Positions 20,568 to 31,832 of a stretch of 64,000 nt of DNA are shown here, piece after piece. The notes beneath the pieces were generated by a model. The model was not told where the DNA came from. It searched no databases and was given only the letters and a program-made list of their open reading frames with translations. The stretch is from Kosakonia oryzendophytica. GTDB lineage: Bacteria; Pseudomonadota; Gammaproteobacteria; Enterobacterales; Enterobacteriaceae. The stretch covers positions 71,556 through 135,555 of the forward strand of contig NZ_FMAY01000014.1 in assembly GCF_900094925.1 (NCBI RefSeq). The letters are read 5' to 3'. The position numbers and the translations under genes are program-made. The stretch's first letter is position 1; every line of letters begins with the position of its first letter.

Positions 20568-21395
20568 ATGACACATCCCACCGTGATTAAGCTTTCTGAC
20601 GGCACACTGATGCCGCAACTGGGTCTTGGCGTGTGGAAAGCGAGCAACGAGGAAGTGGTTACCGCGATTCATAAGGCACTGGACGTGGGGTATCGATCCA
20701 TTGATACCGCCGCAGCCTATAAAAATGAAGAAGGCGTGGGCAAAGCGATTGCCAGCTCGGGCGTACCGCGCGATGAGTTATTTATTACCACCAAGTTGTG
20801 GAATGACGATCAGCAGCGCCCGGCGCAAGCATTAAAAGAAAGTCTGAAAAAACTGCAGCTTGATTATGTGGATCTCTATCTGATGCACTGGCCAGTACCG
20901 GCCATCGATCATTATGTCGAGGCGTGGCAAGGGATGATCGCATTACAGCAGCAGGGGCTGGTGAAGAGCATCGGCGTGTGCAACTTTCAGATCCCACACC
21001 TGCAACGCCTGATCGATGAAACCAGCGTCGCGCCGGTGATTAACCAAATCGAGCTACACCCGTTGATGCAGCAGCGCCAGTTGCACGCCTGGAATGCCAC
21101 ACACAAGATCCAGACCGAGTCCTGGAGCCCGCTGGCACAGGGCGGTGAAGGGGTCTTCGATCAGAAAATCATCCGTTCGCTGGCGGATAAATACAGCAAA
21201 ACACCTGCACAGATAGTGATCCGCTGGCATCTTGATAGCGGTCTGGTGGTGATCCCGAAATCGGTCACGCCGTCGCGCATTGCCGAAAACTTTGATGTCT
21301 GGGATTTCCGCCTGGATAAAGACGAGCTGGCGGAAATTGCCAAACTGGATGCCGGTAAACGGCTGGGGCCAGACCCGGATCAGTTCGGCGGTTGA
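20568..21395 (+). CDS. dkgA: DkgA (YqhE), 2,5-diketo-D-gluconate reductase A
   Basis: This 275-residue NADPH aldo/keto reductase (AKR5) matches E. coli DkgA in length. The catalytic tetrad is visible: Asp in SIDTAAAYKNE with its Tyr, Lys in TTKLWNDD and His in LMHWPVP. The C-terminal IPKSVTPSRI is the NADPH phosphate-binding loop. It reduces 2,5-diketogluconate, methylglyoxal and other aldehydes. It is the second gene of the yqhD-dkgA unit under YqhC, and a terminator follows. Confidence 0.96.
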   Translation: MTHPTVIKLSDGTLMPQLGLGVWKASNEEVVTAIHKALDVGYRSIDTAAAYKNEEGVGKAIASSGVPRDELFITTKLWNDDQQRPAQALKESLKKLQLDYVDLYLMHWPVPAIDHYVEAWQGMIALQQQGLVKSIGVCNFQIPHLQRLIDETSVAPVINQIELHPLMQQRQLHAWNATHKIQTESWSPLAQGGEGVFDQKIIRSLADKYSKTPAQIVIRWHLDSGLVVIPKSVTPSRIAENFDVWDFRLDKDELAEIAKLDAGKRLGPDPDQFGG

Positions 21396-21410
21396 ATGCC
21401 CGTTGAGCAC

Positions 21411-21442
21411 AAAAAAATGCCCGGTGTAAACCGGGCATTTTT
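21411..21442. terminator. Bidirectional terminator between dkgA and ygiQ
   Basis: TGCCCGG and CCGGGCA form a seven-base stem with a six-base loop, with seven A on the left and five T on the right. It can serve both convergent genes. Confidence 0.9.
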
Positions 21443-21450
21443 AGGGTGAC

Positions 21451-23619
21451 TTAACGCACCCGCGTGGCTTTTTTCTTCGTGGATGCAGCGCTTTTACCGT
21501 TGCTACGCTGGTGCACAATCGGCGTATGTTTGGTCAACGCTGGCTGTGACTGGCGGTTCTGACGGCGCGCTTCACGCATCTCTTCCAGCGTCGGTGCCGG
21601 CACCAGGCATTCGCGGCGCGAGCCAATCAAATGCTTTTTACCCATCGCTTCCAGCGCCTGGCGCAGCAGCGGCCAGTTGGCCGGATCGTGGTAACGCAGC
21701 AGCGCTTTATGCAGACGGCGCTGTTTGTCCCCTTTGGGGACCACCACCTCTTCGCTCTTATAGTCGATTTTCGACAGCGGGTTTTTGCCGGTGTAATACA
21801 TGGTTGTCGAGTTCGCCAGCGGTGAGGGATAGAAGTTCTGTACCTGGTCAAGACGGAAGCGGTGACGCTTCAGCCACAGCGCCAGGTTCACCATGTCTTC
21901 ATCACGCGTACCGGGGTGGGCGGAGATAAAATAGGGGATCAGATACTGTTCTTTGCCCGCCTGTTTGGAATAGGTGTCGAACAACTGCTTAAAGCGGTCA
22001 TAGCTGCCCATTCCCGGCTTCATCATCTTCGACAGCGGACCTTCTTCAGTGTGTTCCGGCGCAATCTTCAGATACCCGCCCACGTGGTGCGTCGCCAGCT
22101 CTTTCACATAGCGCGGATCTTCAACGGCCAGATCGTAACGCACACCAGAGGCAATCAGGATCTTTTTAATACCTTTCAAATCACGGGCACGACGATAGAG
22201 ATCGATCGTCGGTTGGTGATTGGTATCCATATGCGGGCAGATCTCCGGGTAAACACAAGAGAGTCGGCGACAGGTCTGTTCCGCACGCGGCGATTTGCAG
22301 CGCAGCATATACATGTTGGCGGTCGGCCCGCCGAGATCGGAAATCACCCCGGTAAAGCCCGGTACGCTATCACGAATCGCTTCGATCTCATTGATGATCG
22401 AATCTTCGGAGCGGCTTTGAATGATACGGCCTTCATGCTCGGTGATGGAGCAGAAGGAACAGCCACCAAAACAGCCGCGCATAATATTGATGGAGAAGCG
22501 GATCATCTCATACGCCGGGATACGGCTTTTGCCATAGGCGGGGTGCGGCACGCGCTTATAGGGCAAAGCAAACACGCTGTCCATCTCTTCGGTCGACAGC
22601 GGGATAGCTGGCGGGTTGATCCAGATGTAACGATCGCCGTGTTTTTGCATCAGCGCGCGGGCGCAGCCGGGGTTCGTTTCGTGGTGCAAAATACGCGACG
22701 CATGGGCGTAGAGCACCTTATCACCTTTTACCTTCTCAAAAGAAGGCAGCAGCACATAGGTTTTTTCCCACGGTTTCGGGCGCGGCGGCTGCACCGTCAC
22801 ACGTTTTGCTTCCTGCGCTACGGGTTTGTTGTCCGCACAGGGTAAATCTTCGCCATACGGATGCGGGATCGGGTCGATCTTACCCGGCGTATCGAGGCGG
22901 GTGGAGTCCACCCCGCTCCAGCCCGGCAGCGCTTCTTTGACGATGATCGCGGTGTTACGCACATCGCGGATCTGCGAGATCGGTTCGCCCGCGGCCAGAC
23001 GATGAGCCACTTCCACCAGTGGGCGTTCACCGTTGCCAAACATCAGCATATCGGCTTTGGCGTCAATCAGCACCGAGCGACGCACGGTATCAGACCAGTA
23101 ATCATAATGTGCGGTACGGCGCAGGCTGGCTTCAATACCGCCGAGGATCACCGGCACCTCTTTCCACGCTTCTTTACAGCGTTGGGTATAAACCAACGTG
23201 GCGCGATCCGGACGCTTACCGGCGACGTTATCCGGGGTGTAGGCGTCGTCATGACGCAGCTTACGATCGGCGGTGTAGCGGTTGATCATCGAATCCATGT
23301 TGCCAGCGGTGACGCCGAAGAACAGGTTCGGTTTGCCCAAACGCATAAAGTCGTCTTTGCTGTTCCAGTCCGGTTGGGCAATGATACCAACACGAAACCC
23401 TTGTGCTTCCAGCATACGGCCGCAAATCGCCATCCCGAAACTGGGGTGATCGACATATGCATCGCCCGTCACCAGAATAATGTCGCAACTATCCCAGCCG
23501 AGTTGATCCATCTCTTCGCGCGACATCGGCAAAAACGGCGCAGGGCCGAAGCAGGCCGCCCAGTACTGGGGCCATGAGAAAAGGTCACGATCCGGTTGGA
23601 TCAGGGATATTGCGCTCAT
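21451..23619 (-). CDS. ygiQ: YgiQ, radical SAM protein (UPF0313)
   Basis: This 722-residue protein combines a B12-binding-like N-terminal region, a radical SAM core with the CxxxCxxC motif in [11 protein letters not shown], and a C-terminal DUF3362 domain. It is close to the 739 residues of E. coli YgiQ. The family is widespread, but its reaction is unknown. The C-terminal tail is very basic ([14 protein letters not shown]). It stands alone between dkgA and ftsP and reads opposite to dkgA. The N-terminus ([18 protein letters not shown]) fits the family start. Confidence 0.95.
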   Translation of the reverse strand: MSAISLIQPDRDLFSWPQYWAACFGPAPFLPMSREEMDQLGWDSCDIILVTGDAYVDHPSFGMAICGRMLEAQGFRVGIIAQPDWNSKDDFMRLGKPNLFFGVTAGNMDSMINRYTADRKLRHDDAYTPDNVAGKRPDRATLVYTQRCKEAWKEVPVILGGIEASLRRTAHYDYWSDTVRRSVLIDAKADMLMFGNGERPLVEVAHRLAAGEPISQIRDVRNTAIIVKEALPGWSGVDSTRLDTPGKIDPIPHPYGEDLPCADNKPVAQEAKRVTVQPPRPKPWEKTYVLLPSFEKVKGDKVLYAHASRILHHETNPGCARALMQKHGDRYIWINPPAIPLSTEEMDSVFALPYKRVPHPAYGKSRIPAYEMIRFSINIMRGCFGGCSFCSITEHEGRIIQSRSEDSIINEIEAIRDSVPGFTGVISDLGGPTANMYMLRCKSPRAEQTCRRLSCVYPEICPHMDTNHQPTIDLYRRARDLKGIKKILIASGVRYDLAVEDPRYVKELATHHVGGYLKIAPEHTEEGPLSKMMKPGMGSYDRFKQLFDTYSKQAGKEQYLIPYFISAHPGTRDEDMVNLALWLKRHRFRLDQVQNFYPSPLANSTTMYYTGKNPLSKIDYKSEEVVVPKGDKQRRLHKALLRYHDPANWPLLRQALEAMGKKHLIGSRRECLVPAPTLEEMREARRQNRQSQPALTKHTPIVHQRSNGKSAASTKKKATRVR

Positions 23620-23748
23620 CTTGCTTCCAAAAATGATAAAAAAATAATCAAAGGGCGGCGATTATACGCCGTAATTTGACCGGAAATGAAGGAGGATTTT
23701 GTACAGGACAGCAGCCTGACAGGTAAAAACCTGGCAGGCTTACACATG

Positions 23749-25161
23749 TTACGGCGCCGGGTTCACCAGCAGCTGCCCTACCGAACCACGGTCGGTCATC
23801 TCCAGCGTCTGGCTTTGATACTGGAACGGGAAGTGCGGCCAGGAAGGCTGGCCGAACCACACCAGCAGTTCCACCTGTCCGTCGATCCAGACAGTATCTT
23901 TCCAGCCCCGGTCCTCCGGGAATGGCATCGCACCGTTAACGTTGCGCACCAAAAACATTACGCCTTCAATATGGAAGGATTGCGGCATCTCGGCGCGGAC
24001 GGTCCAGCGCTCCCAGGTGCCTTGCTGCGTAGTGATATCGATCCGCTGCGGATCCCATAACTGCCCGTTAATGCCCGGATCGCTGCCCAGCGTGATATCC
24101 CGGCTGCGGGTTGGTGTACCGGCCATAATCTCTGACGGCAGCAGACGCATGGGTAGTCTGTCCGTCACCAGCGGTAACAGCCCGGTTGGACGCAACGTCA
24201 ACACCAGCGTCGAAATCAGGATGCTGGAGGGCTCGAAGAAACCGCGTACGCGATCCATCAGGGTTGCCGCTTCGCCACAGGTGATCGACACTTCATCACC
24301 GTTGGTCATATCCACCAGCACCTCGCGGCGCTCCCCCGGTGCCAACGACAACTGCTTTACTGATACCGGTGCGGGTAAAAAGCCCTGATCGCCGGCAATC
24401 ACATGCAGTGCGCGACCATCACTCATTTGTAACTGGTAGCGCCGGGAGTTCGAGGCATTTAACAGACGCAGTCGCACCCAGCCACGGGAAACATCCACAT
24501 ACGGGCTTTGCGCGCCGTTCACCAGCAACGTATCGCCGACAAAACCACCGCTACCGGGTTCGCTGTATTGCGGCGTACCGAAATTATCCAGCCGCTTATC
24601 CTGAATAATGACCGGGAAATCATCCACGCCGTAATGGTTCGGTATCGGTAACGACTTACTGATCTCATCCTCCACCAGCCACATTCCCGCAAGGCCGTTA
24701 TAGACCTGCTGCGCGGTGCGGTTCGGCGTATTGGCGTGATACCACAGCGTCCCGGCATTCTGACGAATAGGCAGCACCGGTGCCCAGTCGTTATTGGCGG
24801 TCATCATGCGCGCTGCGCCACCAATCAGCGGCCCTGGCACCTGTAAACCACTGACGGTCATTGCCACGTTTTCCGCCAGTCGGTTGCTATAAATCAGTTT
24901 GACGTCATCACCGTTCCATACCCGGATCGTTGGCCCAAGATAACGCCCATTGATGCCGAAAACCTGGGCACGTGTACCGGTCGTGAATGACCAGTGCGTA
25001 CGTTGCAGGGTAAGAAACAGCGGTTGCCCGCGACGGGATTCAAACAGAGGAGGAACGGGCAACTGCGGTTGTTGCCCGGCGGCATTTGCCCTCAGCGGCA
25101 CCGCACCTGCACATAGCGCAACCCCGGATGCCTGAATAAACTGACGCCGACTGAGTGACAT
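23749..25161 (-). CDS. ftsP: FtsP (SufI), cell-division protein of the multicopper oxidase fold
   Basis: This 470-residue periplasmic protein has a Tat signal (SLSRRQFIQASGVALCAGAVPL). It folds as three cupredoxin domains but lacks the copper-binding histidine clusters, so it has no oxidase activity. In E. coli FtsP protects the divisome under stress and is a model Tat substrate. ATG at 25161 is chosen over one six codons upstream, since it gives the E. coli length and N-terminus. It lies downstream of plsC on the same strand with 69 bases between. Confidence 0.95.
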   Translation of the reverse strand: MSLSRRQFIQASGVALCAGAVPLRANAAGQQPQLPVPPLFESRRGQPLFLTLQRTHWSFTTGTRAQVFGINGRYLGPTIRVWNGDDVKLIYSNRLAENVAMTVSGLQVPGPLIGGAARMMTANNDWAPVLPIRQNAGTLWYHANTPNRTAQQVYNGLAGMWLVEDEISKSLPIPNHYGVDDFPVIIQDKRLDNFGTPQYSEPGSGGFVGDTLLVNGAQSPYVDVSRGWVRLRLLNASNSRRYQLQMSDGRALHVIAGDQGFLPAPVSVKQLSLAPGERREVLVDMTNGDEVSITCGEAATLMDRVRGFFEPSSILISTLVLTLRPTGLLPLVTDRLPMRLLPSEIMAGTPTRSRDITLGSDPGINGQLWDPQRIDITTQQGTWERWTVRAEMPQSFHIEGVMFLVRNVNGAMPFPEDRGWKDTVWIDGQVELLVWFGQPSWPHFPFQYQSQTLEMTDRGSVGQLLVNPAP

Positions 25162-25230
25162 ATTTGCTCCGTGTAACACTGACTCTTTGCCGCAAGCATC
25201 ACTGTCTGCGGACTTATTAACAACAAAAGG

Positions 25231-25968
25231 TTAAACCCGACCGGCGGCTTCGCGTTCTGCAACTTCTTTATCGAGTTCCTCGATTTTCGTTGCCATCAAT
25301 TCGCGGCAATGAGTTGCCAGCTCACGCACCTGATCTTTACCAAAGCGGGTGATATCAATGGGCGGCAACATCTCAACGATAACCAACCCGTTGCGCAGGC
25401 GATTGAGTTTAATTTTGTTAGACGTCGTCGACACGCAGACCGGAATGATCGGCACACCGGCGGCAATCGCGGCATGAAACGCCCCGGTTTTAAACGGCAG
25501 CAAACCGCGACCGCGGCTACGGGTGCCTTCCGGAAACATCCAGATGGAAATATTGCGTTTCTGGATCTGCTTAACCACTTCGGCAATGGTGCCATGGGCT
25601 TTCGCACGGTTATTACGATCAATCAGCAGATTGCCGGTCAGCCAGTAAAGCTGACCAAAAAACGGGATCCACAACAGGCTCTTTTTACCCACGGTCACCG
25701 TTGGCGGTAGCACAATGTTGGATGCGGTCACCATGTCGAAGTTGTTCTGATGGTTCGCAATATAGATAGCATTGCCAAACTTCGCGGCATCCGGCGGCAG
25801 ACGTTTTTCGACTTTCAAGCCGAAAACTGGCGCAAGGCGACCAAACATATGACCGAAGGTCGCAACATGTTTTGGATTACGTGGACTAAACAGGCAGTAA
25901 AGGGACCCGAATACGCACACCAGAATGGAATAAATAACAACGATGATTACGCGAAAAATGAATAGCAT
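25231..25968 (-). CDS. plsC: PlsC, 1-acylglycerol-3-phosphate acyltransferase
   Basis: This 245-residue membrane-bound enzyme makes phosphatidic acid from lysophosphatidic acid. The acyltransferase motifs are clear: HQNNFD (the HX4D catalytic motif), then FPEGTRSRG, the glycerol-phosphate binding motif, then VPIIPV. A hydrophobic N-terminus (residues 2-25) anchors it to the inner membrane. It matches E. coli PlsC in length and sits between parC and ftsP as in E. coli. Confidence 0.97.
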   Translation of the reverse strand: MLFIFRVIIVVIYSILVCVFGSLYCLFSPRNPKHVATFGHMFGRLAPVFGLKVEKRLPPDAAKFGNAIYIANHQNNFDMVTASNIVLPPTVTVGKKSLLWIPFFGQLYWLTGNLLIDRNNRAKAHGTIAEVVKQIQKRNISIWMFPEGTRSRGRGLLPFKTGAFHAAIAAGVPIIPVCVSTTSNKIKLNRLRNGLVIVEMLPPIDITRFGKDQVRELATHCRELMATKIEELDKEVAEREAAGRV

Positions 25969-26153
25969 AGCGACCTCTGAAGCCCATACCTTTGAGCATT
26001 ATATACACGCCAGCAGCACTACGCTGAGGCTGGCGGCGCCACAATGAGCCATCAACTGGCCTGGGCTTTGTGTTATGCGGCCTTTAAAAAAGCGTATTGT
26101 TAATCGCAATTGCCGAATTAACAACGCTTTTACGGGAAATTTTAATGTAGAAA

Positions 26154-26183
26154 CGTGTCTCCCTCAGGGGCGATGGAGACACG
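26154..26183 (-). terminator. Terminator downstream of parC
   Basis: CGTGTCTCC and GGAGACACG form a nine-base stem with a 12-base loop, starting about ten bases beyond the parC stop. On the minus strand it is followed by TTTCTAC, a weak T-run. Confidence 0.75.
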
Positions 26184-26193
26184 CTTTTGCGCC

Positions 26194-28452
26194 TTACTCT
26201 TCGCTGTCGCCCGTCGCCGGACGGGAAGGCGCATCAATCTCAACGCGATCGATACGCTGCAAACCGCGCATCAGCGTACCGCGGCGCCCGCGTTCGCCCT
26301 GCACTTTTTGCAGCTCTTCAGGACGCAGCTTGATTTTGCGTTTGCCGACATGGATGGTTAACGTGCTCTGCGGCGGCAACAGGTAGAGGTGCGCAAGCCC
26401 GTCGCTACCGTTTGCTGCATCCGCAGACGGGATGCCGATGATCTTGTTGCCTTTCCCTTTCGACAACTGCGGCAAATCGCTGACCGGGAACATCAGCATA
26501 CGACCGGCGGTGGTGATGGCCAGCAGCATATCGTCATCGTTAACGATTTCCAGCGGCGGCATCACCCGCGCGTTATCCGGCAGGCTGATCAGCGTTTTAC
26601 CGGCACGGTTGCGCGCCACCAGGTCGTTAAAGGTACACACAAAACCGTAACCCGCGTCCGACGCCATCAGCAGTTTCTGCTCATCGTTGCTCATCACCAT
26701 ATGCTCAACGGTCGCTCCCGGCGGCAGCGTCAGCTTACCGGTTAGCGGTTCGCCCTGACCACGTGCGGACGGCAGCGTAATCGGGTCGATTGCGTAACTG
26801 CGTCCGGTGGAGTCGATGAACACCACCGGCTGGTTGCTCTTGCCTTTCGCCGACGCTTTCCAGCTATCACCGGCTTTGTAACTCAGTCCCTGCGCGTCAA
26901 TGTCGTGGCCTTTGGCGCTACGCACCCAGCCCATTTGCGACAACACAATGGTCACCGGCTCAGACGGTTGCATATCGTGCTCGTTCATCGCTTTCGCTTC
27001 TTCGCGCTCATGCAACGGAGAACGGCGATCGTCGCCGAACGCATCGGCATCCGCCTGTAGCTCTTTCTTCAGCAGAGTGTTCATCTTGCGCTCAGAAGCG
27101 AGGATCGCTTGCAGTTGATCGCGCTCTTTCGCCAGATCATCCTGCTCACCACGGATCTTCATCTCTTCCAGTTTGGCAAGATGGCGCAGTTTTAACTCAA
27201 GGATCGCTTCCGCCTGCGTCTCGCTGATGCCAAAGCGTGACATCAGCACTGGCTTCGGTTCGTCCTCGGTACGAATGATTTCGATCACTTCGTCGATGTT
27301 GAGGAATGCCACCAGCAAACCTTCAAGGATATGCAGGCGTTTGAGGACTTTTTCCAGACGGTGATTCAGGCGGCGGCGCACGGTGTCGCGGCGGAACGCC
27401 AGCCATTCGGTGAGGATCTCCAGCAGGTTTTTCACTGCCGGGCGGCCATCCAGACCGATCATATTCAGGTTAATGCGGTAGCTCTTTTCCAGATCGGTGG
27501 TGGCGAACAGGTGGTTCATCACCTGCTCCATGTCCACGCGATTAGAACGCGGGACGATCACCAGACGCGTCGGGTTTTCATGATCCGATTCGTCACGCAG
27601 ATCGTCGACCATCGGCAATTTTTTATTGCGCATCTGAGCGGCGATTTGCTCCAGCACGCGTGCGCCGGAAACCTGGTGCGGCAGCGCGGTGATCACCACC
27701 GCGCCATCCTCTTTTTTCCAGACCGCGCGCATACGCACTGAACCGCGACCATTCTGGTAAATTTTGCGGATCTCGGCACGGGAGGTAATGATCTCTGCTT
27801 CAGTCGGGTAGTCCGGCCCCTGCACAATATCCAGCAACTGGTCGATCGTGGTTTTCGGCTGCTCAATCAGGGCAATAGCCGCATTAGCGACTTCGCGCAG
27901 GTTATGCGGTGGAATATCCGTCGCCATCCCTACTGCAATCCCGGTCGTGCCGTTCAGCAGGATATTCGGCAGGCGCGCAGGCAGCATTTTCGGCTCCTGC
28001 ATCGTACCGTCGAAGTTCGGTACCCAATCAACGGTGCCCTGGCCCAGTTCGCTCAGCAGCAAATCGGCATATTTCGACAGGCGGGATTCGGTATAACGCA
28101 TGGCGGCGAAGGACTTCGGATCATCCGGCGCCCCCCAGTTACCCTGCCCATCAACCAGCGGATAGCGGTAGGAGAACGGCTGCGCCATCAACACCATGGC
28201 TTCATAGCAGGCGCTGTCGCCGTGCGGGTGGTATTTACCCAGGACGTCGCCCACGGTACGGGCGGATTTCTTAAATTTGGCGCTGGCGTTCAGCCCCAGT
28301 TCAGACATAGCGTAAACGATGCGGCGTTGAACAGGTTTCAGGCCATCACCGATAAACGGCAACGCACGGTCCATGATGACGTACATGGAGTAGTTCAGGT
28401 AGGCGTTTTCCGTAAATTCATGCAGCGCAAGGCGCTCTGCCATATCGCTCAT
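26194..28452 (-). CDS. parC: ParC, topoisomerase IV subunit A
   Basis: This 752-residue type II topoisomerase subunit has the same length as E. coli ParC. The DNA-cleaving Tyr120 is in [10 protein letters not shown]. The C-terminal third forms the beta-pinwheel that recognises DNA crossings. With ParE it unlinks daughter chromosomes. The quinolone-resistance region reads Ser80 and Glu84 ([12 protein letters not shown]), the susceptible wild-type residues. It is downstream of ygiW and upstream of plsC on the same strand. Confidence 0.98.
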   Translation of the reverse strand: MSDMAERLALHEFTENAYLNYSMYVIMDRALPFIGDGLKPVQRRIVYAMSELGLNASAKFKKSARTVGDVLGKYHPHGDSACYEAMVLMAQPFSYRYPLVDGQGNWGAPDDPKSFAAMRYTESRLSKYADLLLSELGQGTVDWVPNFDGTMQEPKMLPARLPNILLNGTTGIAVGMATDIPPHNLREVANAAIALIEQPKTTIDQLLDIVQGPDYPTEAEIITSRAEIRKIYQNGRGSVRMRAVWKKEDGAVVITALPHQVSGARVLEQIAAQMRNKKLPMVDDLRDESDHENPTRLVIVPRSNRVDMEQVMNHLFATTDLEKSYRINLNMIGLDGRPAVKNLLEILTEWLAFRRDTVRRRLNHRLEKVLKRLHILEGLLVAFLNIDEVIEIIRTEDEPKPVLMSRFGISETQAEAILELKLRHLAKLEEMKIRGEQDDLAKERDQLQAILASERKMNTLLKKELQADADAFGDDRRSPLHEREEAKAMNEHDMQPSEPVTIVLSQMGWVRSAKGHDIDAQGLSYKAGDSWKASAKGKSNQPVVFIDSTGRSYAIDPITLPSARGQGEPLTGKLTLPPGATVEHMVMSNDEQKLLMASDAGYGFVCTFNDLVARNRAGKTLISLPDNARVMPPLEIVNDDDMLLAITTAGRMLMFPVSDLPQLSKGKGNKIIGIPSADAANGSDGLAHLYLLPPQSTLTIHVGKRKIKLRPEELQKVQGERGRRGTLMRGLQRIDRVEIDAPSRPATGDSEE

Positions 28453-28570
28453 TAATCGTGATTCCTCAACGTATGTGCCCGCCTGTACGGCGGCAATATT
28501 GCCGCAGATACTACCCTATCTGCGGCGAGGAGTCATAGAGATGAGCGATTTTTTCACGCGCACCTGGCGC

Positions 28571-28960
28571 TTACTGGGCGACCTTACTGATCTCTTTTAC
28601 ATCGATTTCCACCGAGTTCCAGTCTTTATCCACTTCTCCCTGGATCTCCACCACATCCTGTGGCCCGACTGTCACGCCATTCCAGCGTTTACGGTTGATA
28701 TCCACATTGATGGTACCGGTGGCATCTTTGAATAAATAGGTATCGTCGGAAACGCGCTCAACGATGTTCCCCCGCAACGTAACCCAGGCATCGTCCCGCA
28801 GCGACTTCACGCTCTCAACGGTGGCTTTGCTACCGTTCGGCCCGGTAAAACCCCCACTCTGCTGAGAGGCACCTGGGCCGGTAAACCCACCCTGATTCGC
28901 GGCGAAGGCCGGTGCGGAACATAACGCAAATACGGCAATAATGGCGGCGATCTTTTTCAT
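28571..28960 (-). CDS. ygiW: YgiW (VisP), periplasmic BOF-domain stress protein
   Basis: This 129-residue protein has a classic signal peptide (cleavage after SAPAFA, about residue 20), a Gly- and Ser-rich linker with a repeated GGFTGP motif, and a BOF/OB-fold domain from about residue 45. In Salmonella the homologue VisP binds peptidoglycan and affects lipid A modification and virulence; in E. coli YgiW is induced by peroxide and QseBC signalling. It is divergent from qseB. Confidence 0.93.
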   Translation of the reverse strand: MKKIAAIIAVFALCSAPAFAANQGGFTGPGASQQSGGFTGPNGSKATVESVKSLRDDAWVTLRGNIVERVSDDTYLFKDATGTINVDINRKRWNGVTVGPQDVVEIQGEVDKDWNSVEIDVKEISKVAQ

Positions 28961-29008
28961 TTTGTCTCTCCCTTTTCCTGTGGTTTGCGACCATTTAACC
29001 GGTCATTC

Positions 29009-29025
29009 CTTAACGACTTCTTAAC
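29009..29025 (+). promoter_or_regulatory. PmrA/QseB-type direct-repeat box upstream of qseB
   Basis: CTTAACGACTTCTTAAC is two identical CTTAAC hexamers with a five-base spacer, the layout known for PmrA and used by QseB. It is about 85 bases before the qseB start and 49 bases before the ygiW start, so it could control both. A further TTTAAC is at 28994. QseB autoregulation and PmrAB cross-talk at this promoter are known in E. coli and Salmonella. Confidence 0.65.
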
Positions 29026-29107
29026 GGGAAAAAAGATAATTTTTCGCTGTACATTGCCTGTCGCCAACGGGTTTACTGCCCATAACAGGGTGATGAAAGG
29101 AGGCATT

Positions 29108-29767
29108 GTGCGCATTTTACTGATTGAAGATGACACGCTCATCGGCGACGGCATTAAAACCGGACTCAGCAAAAAGGGATTTAGCGTCGACTGGTTCACG
29201 GACGGCAAACAAGGGAAAGCGGCGCTGTTTACCGCCCCTTATGACGCGGTGATCCTCGATTTAACGCTCCCCGGTATCGATGGCCTCGACATTCTGCGCG
29301 ACTGGCGCGAACAACAACGCGCCGAACCGGTGCTGATCCTGACCGCCCGCGATGCCCTTGATCAACGAGTGGAAGGGCTGCGCCTGGGTGCGGATGATTA
29401 TTTGTGCAAACCGTTTGCGCTGATCGAAGTGGCCGCCCGACTGGAAGCCCTGATTCGCCGTACACACGGACAAACGCAAAATACGCTGCGCCACGGCGGG
29501 GTGATGCTGGATCCCGGCAGCCTGGTCGCCACATTGAATGGCGAAACGCTGGCACTCAAACCGAAGGAGTTCGCCCTGCTGGAACTGTTACTGCGCAACG
29601 CCGGTCGCGTACTGCCGCGTAAACTCATCGAAGAGAAGCTCTATAACTGGGATGACGATGTCACCAGTAATGCCGTGGAGGTGCATGTGCACCACTTGCG
29701 ACGCAAACTGGGCAGCCACTTTATCTGCACGGTTCACGGCATCGGTTACACCCTGGGAGAAGCATGA
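29108..29767 (+). CDS. qseB: QseB, OmpR-family response regulator
   Basis: This 219-residue regulator starts with GTG at 29108, supported by AAAGGAGG six bases before it and by the exact E. coli length. The receiver domain has the acidic pocket (EDD at 7-9), phosphorylation site Asp51 (VILDLTLPG) and Lys in LCKPFA. The C-terminal winged helix (about 125-219) includes [14 protein letters not shown]. It controls flagella, biofilm and polymyxin-related genes with QseC. It overlaps qseC by four bases. Confidence 0.97.
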   Translation: MRILLIEDDTLIGDGIKTGLSKKGFSVDWFTDGKQGKAALFTAPYDAVILDLTLPGIDGLDILRDWREQQRAEPVLILTARDALDQRVEGLRLGADDYLCKPFALIEVAARLEALIRRTHGQTQNTLRHGGVMLDPGSLVATLNGETLALKPKEFALLELLLRNAGRVLPRKLIEEKLYNWDDDVTSNAVEVHVHHLRRKLGSHFICTVHGIGYTLGEA

Positions 29768-31110
29768 AACGCACCCGCCCGTTGAGTCTGCGCCTGCGCC
29801 TGACGTTACTGTTTTTACTGTTATCGCTCGCAGCCTGGCTGTGCGCCAGCCTGGTTGCCTGGCAGCAGACCCGTGATAAGCTCGACAAGCTGTTCGACAC
29901 CCAGCAAATGCTGTTCGCCAAGCGCCTGAGCGTTATGGAGTTTGAACAACTGCAAAGCGCCGCGCCGCAGATCGCGAAGAAAAAGGTGAAGCATGGCCAT
30001 CTCGACGATGATGCGCTGGCGTTCGCCATCTATTCGACAGACGGCAAAATGCTGCTGCATGATGGCGCGAACGGCAAAGAGATCCCCTATAACTATCGGC
30101 GCGAAGGGTTTGATAACGGCCATCTGCGCGATGATGATGACTCGTGGCGCTTTCTGTGGCTCACCGCTGAAAACAAGCGCTTTCGCATTGTTGTCGGTCA
30201 GGAGTGGGATTATCGCCAGGAGATGGCGCTGGAGATTATAACCTCACAACTCACGCCGTGGCTTGTCGCCTTGCCGTTGATGCTGATTCTGCTGATTGTT
30301 CTCCTGAGTCTGGAGCTGCGCCCGCTGAAAAAACTGGCGCTGTCGCTGCGCGCACGCGCGCCGGATCTCGCCGAACCGTTGCCAGACGACGGTGTACCCC
30401 GTGAAGTGCGTCCGCTGGTGGAGGCGCTGAACCAGCTCTTTGCCCGCACTCATACGATGATGCAGCGCGAGCGGCGTTTCACCTCCGATGCCGCCCATGA
30501 GCTACGTAGTCCGCTGGCGGCGCTGAAAGTGCAGACCGACGTCGCCCAGCTTTCCGATGACGATCCTATTGATCGGCAAAAAGCGCTGGCTCAGTTACAT
30601 ACGGGAATCGATCGCGCTGCCCGTCTGGTGGATCAGTTACTGACGCTGTCACGGCTCGACTCACTGGATAATCTTGACGATCTCGAACCCATCTCACTGG
30701 CTGCGCTGCTGCAATCCGCGGTAATGGATAATTACCATCCGGCGCAGCAGGCCGGCATTGATGTCCGTCTGCATCTCCATGACAACACCGTCAGCCGCCA
30801 GGGTCAGCCCTTGTTACTCAGCCTGCTGGTACGTAATCTGCTGGACAACGCCATTCGTTATAGCCCGGCGGGCAGTACCGTGGATGTTACGCTCGATGCC
30901 CATTGTTTTAGCGTAAGGGATAATGGTCCAGGCATTAGCGAAGAAGCGCTGGCACGTATTGGCGAACGTTTCTATCGCCCGCCCGGCCAGAGCGAAACCG
31001 GCAGCGGGTTGGGCCTGTCGATTGTGCAGCGCATTGCCAGGCTGCATCACATGACGGTGACATTCGGTAATCATCCGCAGGGGGGGTTTATCGCGCGGGT
31101 CAGTTGGTAG
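29764..31110 (+). CDS. qseC: QseC, sensor histidine kinase
   Basis: This 448-residue inner-membrane kinase has membrane segments at about 13-33 and 165-184 flanking a periplasmic domain. The dimerisation and phosphoacceptor box has His245 ([14 protein letters not shown]). The ATP-binding domain shows N ([10 protein letters not shown]), G1 (VRDNGPGIS) and G2 (GSGLGLSIV) boxes. It is the partner of QseB. The E. coli protein has been reported to sense autoinducer-3 and catecholamines. Length is one residue shorter than E. coli. Confidence 0.97.
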   Translation: MKRTRPLSLRLRLTLLFLLLSLAAWLCASLVAWQQTRDKLDKLFDTQQMLFAKRLSVMEFEQLQSAAPQIAKKKVKHGHLDDDALAFAIYSTDGKMLLHDGANGKEIPYNYRREGFDNGHLRDDDDSWRFLWLTAENKRFRIVVGQEWDYRQEMALEIITSQLTPWLVALPLMLILLIVLLSLELRPLKKLALSLRARAPDLAEPLPDDGVPREVRPLVEALNQLFARTHTMMQRERRFTSDAAHELRSPLAALKVQTDVAQLSDDDPIDRQKALAQLHTGIDRAARLVDQLLTLSRLDSLDNLDDLEPISLAALLQSAVMDNYHPAQQAGIDVRLHLHDNTVSRQGQPLLLSLLVRNLLDNAIRYSPAGSTVDVTLDAHCFSVRDNGPGISEEALARIGERFYRPPGQSETGSGLGLSIVQRIARLHHMTVTFGNHPQGGFIARVSW

Positions 31111-31216
31111 CGGCATTATTGCTGTAAAAGCAAAAGTCTTTGCACTTTTTGCCAATTTAACCGCACCGTCGATCAGGATACCATGGCCCGCAAACGTATT
31201 TCGCTGAGGAATTCCC

Positions 31217-31798
31217 ATGAGCAATATTCTGATTATCAATGGCGCGAAGCAATTCGCACACTCAAAAGGTCAACTGAATGACACCCTGACCGAGGTCGCG
31301 GAAAGTTTTCTGCGCGACGTCGGGCATGATGTTCGCACCGTCCGCGCCGACGGTGAGTATGACGTAAAAGAAGAAGTGCAGAACTTCCTGTGGGCAGACA
31401 CTATCATCTGGCAGATGCCCGGCTGGTGGATGGGCGCGCCCTGGACGGTGAAAAAATATATGGATGATGTCTTCACCGAAGGCCACGGTACACTCTACGC
31501 CAGCGATGGCCGTACCCGTTCCGATGCGTCAAAAAAATACGGTTCCGGCGGCCTGATTCAAGGCAAAACCTATATGTTGTCACTGACCTGGAACGCGCCA
31601 ATGGAAGCGTTCACCGATAAAGAACAATTCTTCCACGGTGTCGGCGTAGACGGCGTCTATCTGCCCTTTCACAAGGCAAATCAATTCCTTGGCATGGACG
31701 CGCTGCCAACCTTTATCACCAATGATGTGATTAAAATGCCGGACGTCCCGCGTTATATCGCAGAATATCGCAAGCATCTGACAGAGATTTTTGCTTAA
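31217..31798 (+). CDS. mdaB: MdaB, NADPH:quinone reductase
   Basis: This 193-residue flavodoxin-fold enzyme of the NQO2/MdaB type uses FAD and NADPH to reduce quinones by two electrons. The motif QMPGWWMGAPWTVKKYMDD and the block LSLTWNAP are diagnostic. It protects against quinone and oxidative stress. It precedes ygiN by 34 bases, with which it likely forms a quinone redox pair as in E. coli. The adjacent qseC ends 106 bases upstream. Confidence 0.96.
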   Translation: MSNILIINGAKQFAHSKGQLNDTLTEVAESFLRDVGHDVRTVRADGEYDVKEEVQNFLWADTIIWQMPGWWMGAPWTVKKYMDDVFTEGHGTLYASDGRTRSDASKKYGSGGLIQGKTYMLSLTWNAPMEAFTDKEQFFHGVGVDGVYLPFHKANQFLGMDALPTFITNDVIKMPDVPRYIAEYRKHLTEIFA

Positions 31799-31832
31799 CT
31801 GTGAAGCTGGACTTATAGGGAGTAGGTTAATC

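Noticed and set aside
21862..22845. Plus-strand open frame of 327 codons inside ygiQ
   Set aside because: Antisense to ygiQ, with composition typical of a shadow frame (rich in His, Arg, Gly) and no ribosome site or homology that I recognise.
26194..28452. Quinolone-resistance change in ParC
   Set aside because: Ser80 and Glu84 are the wild-type residues.
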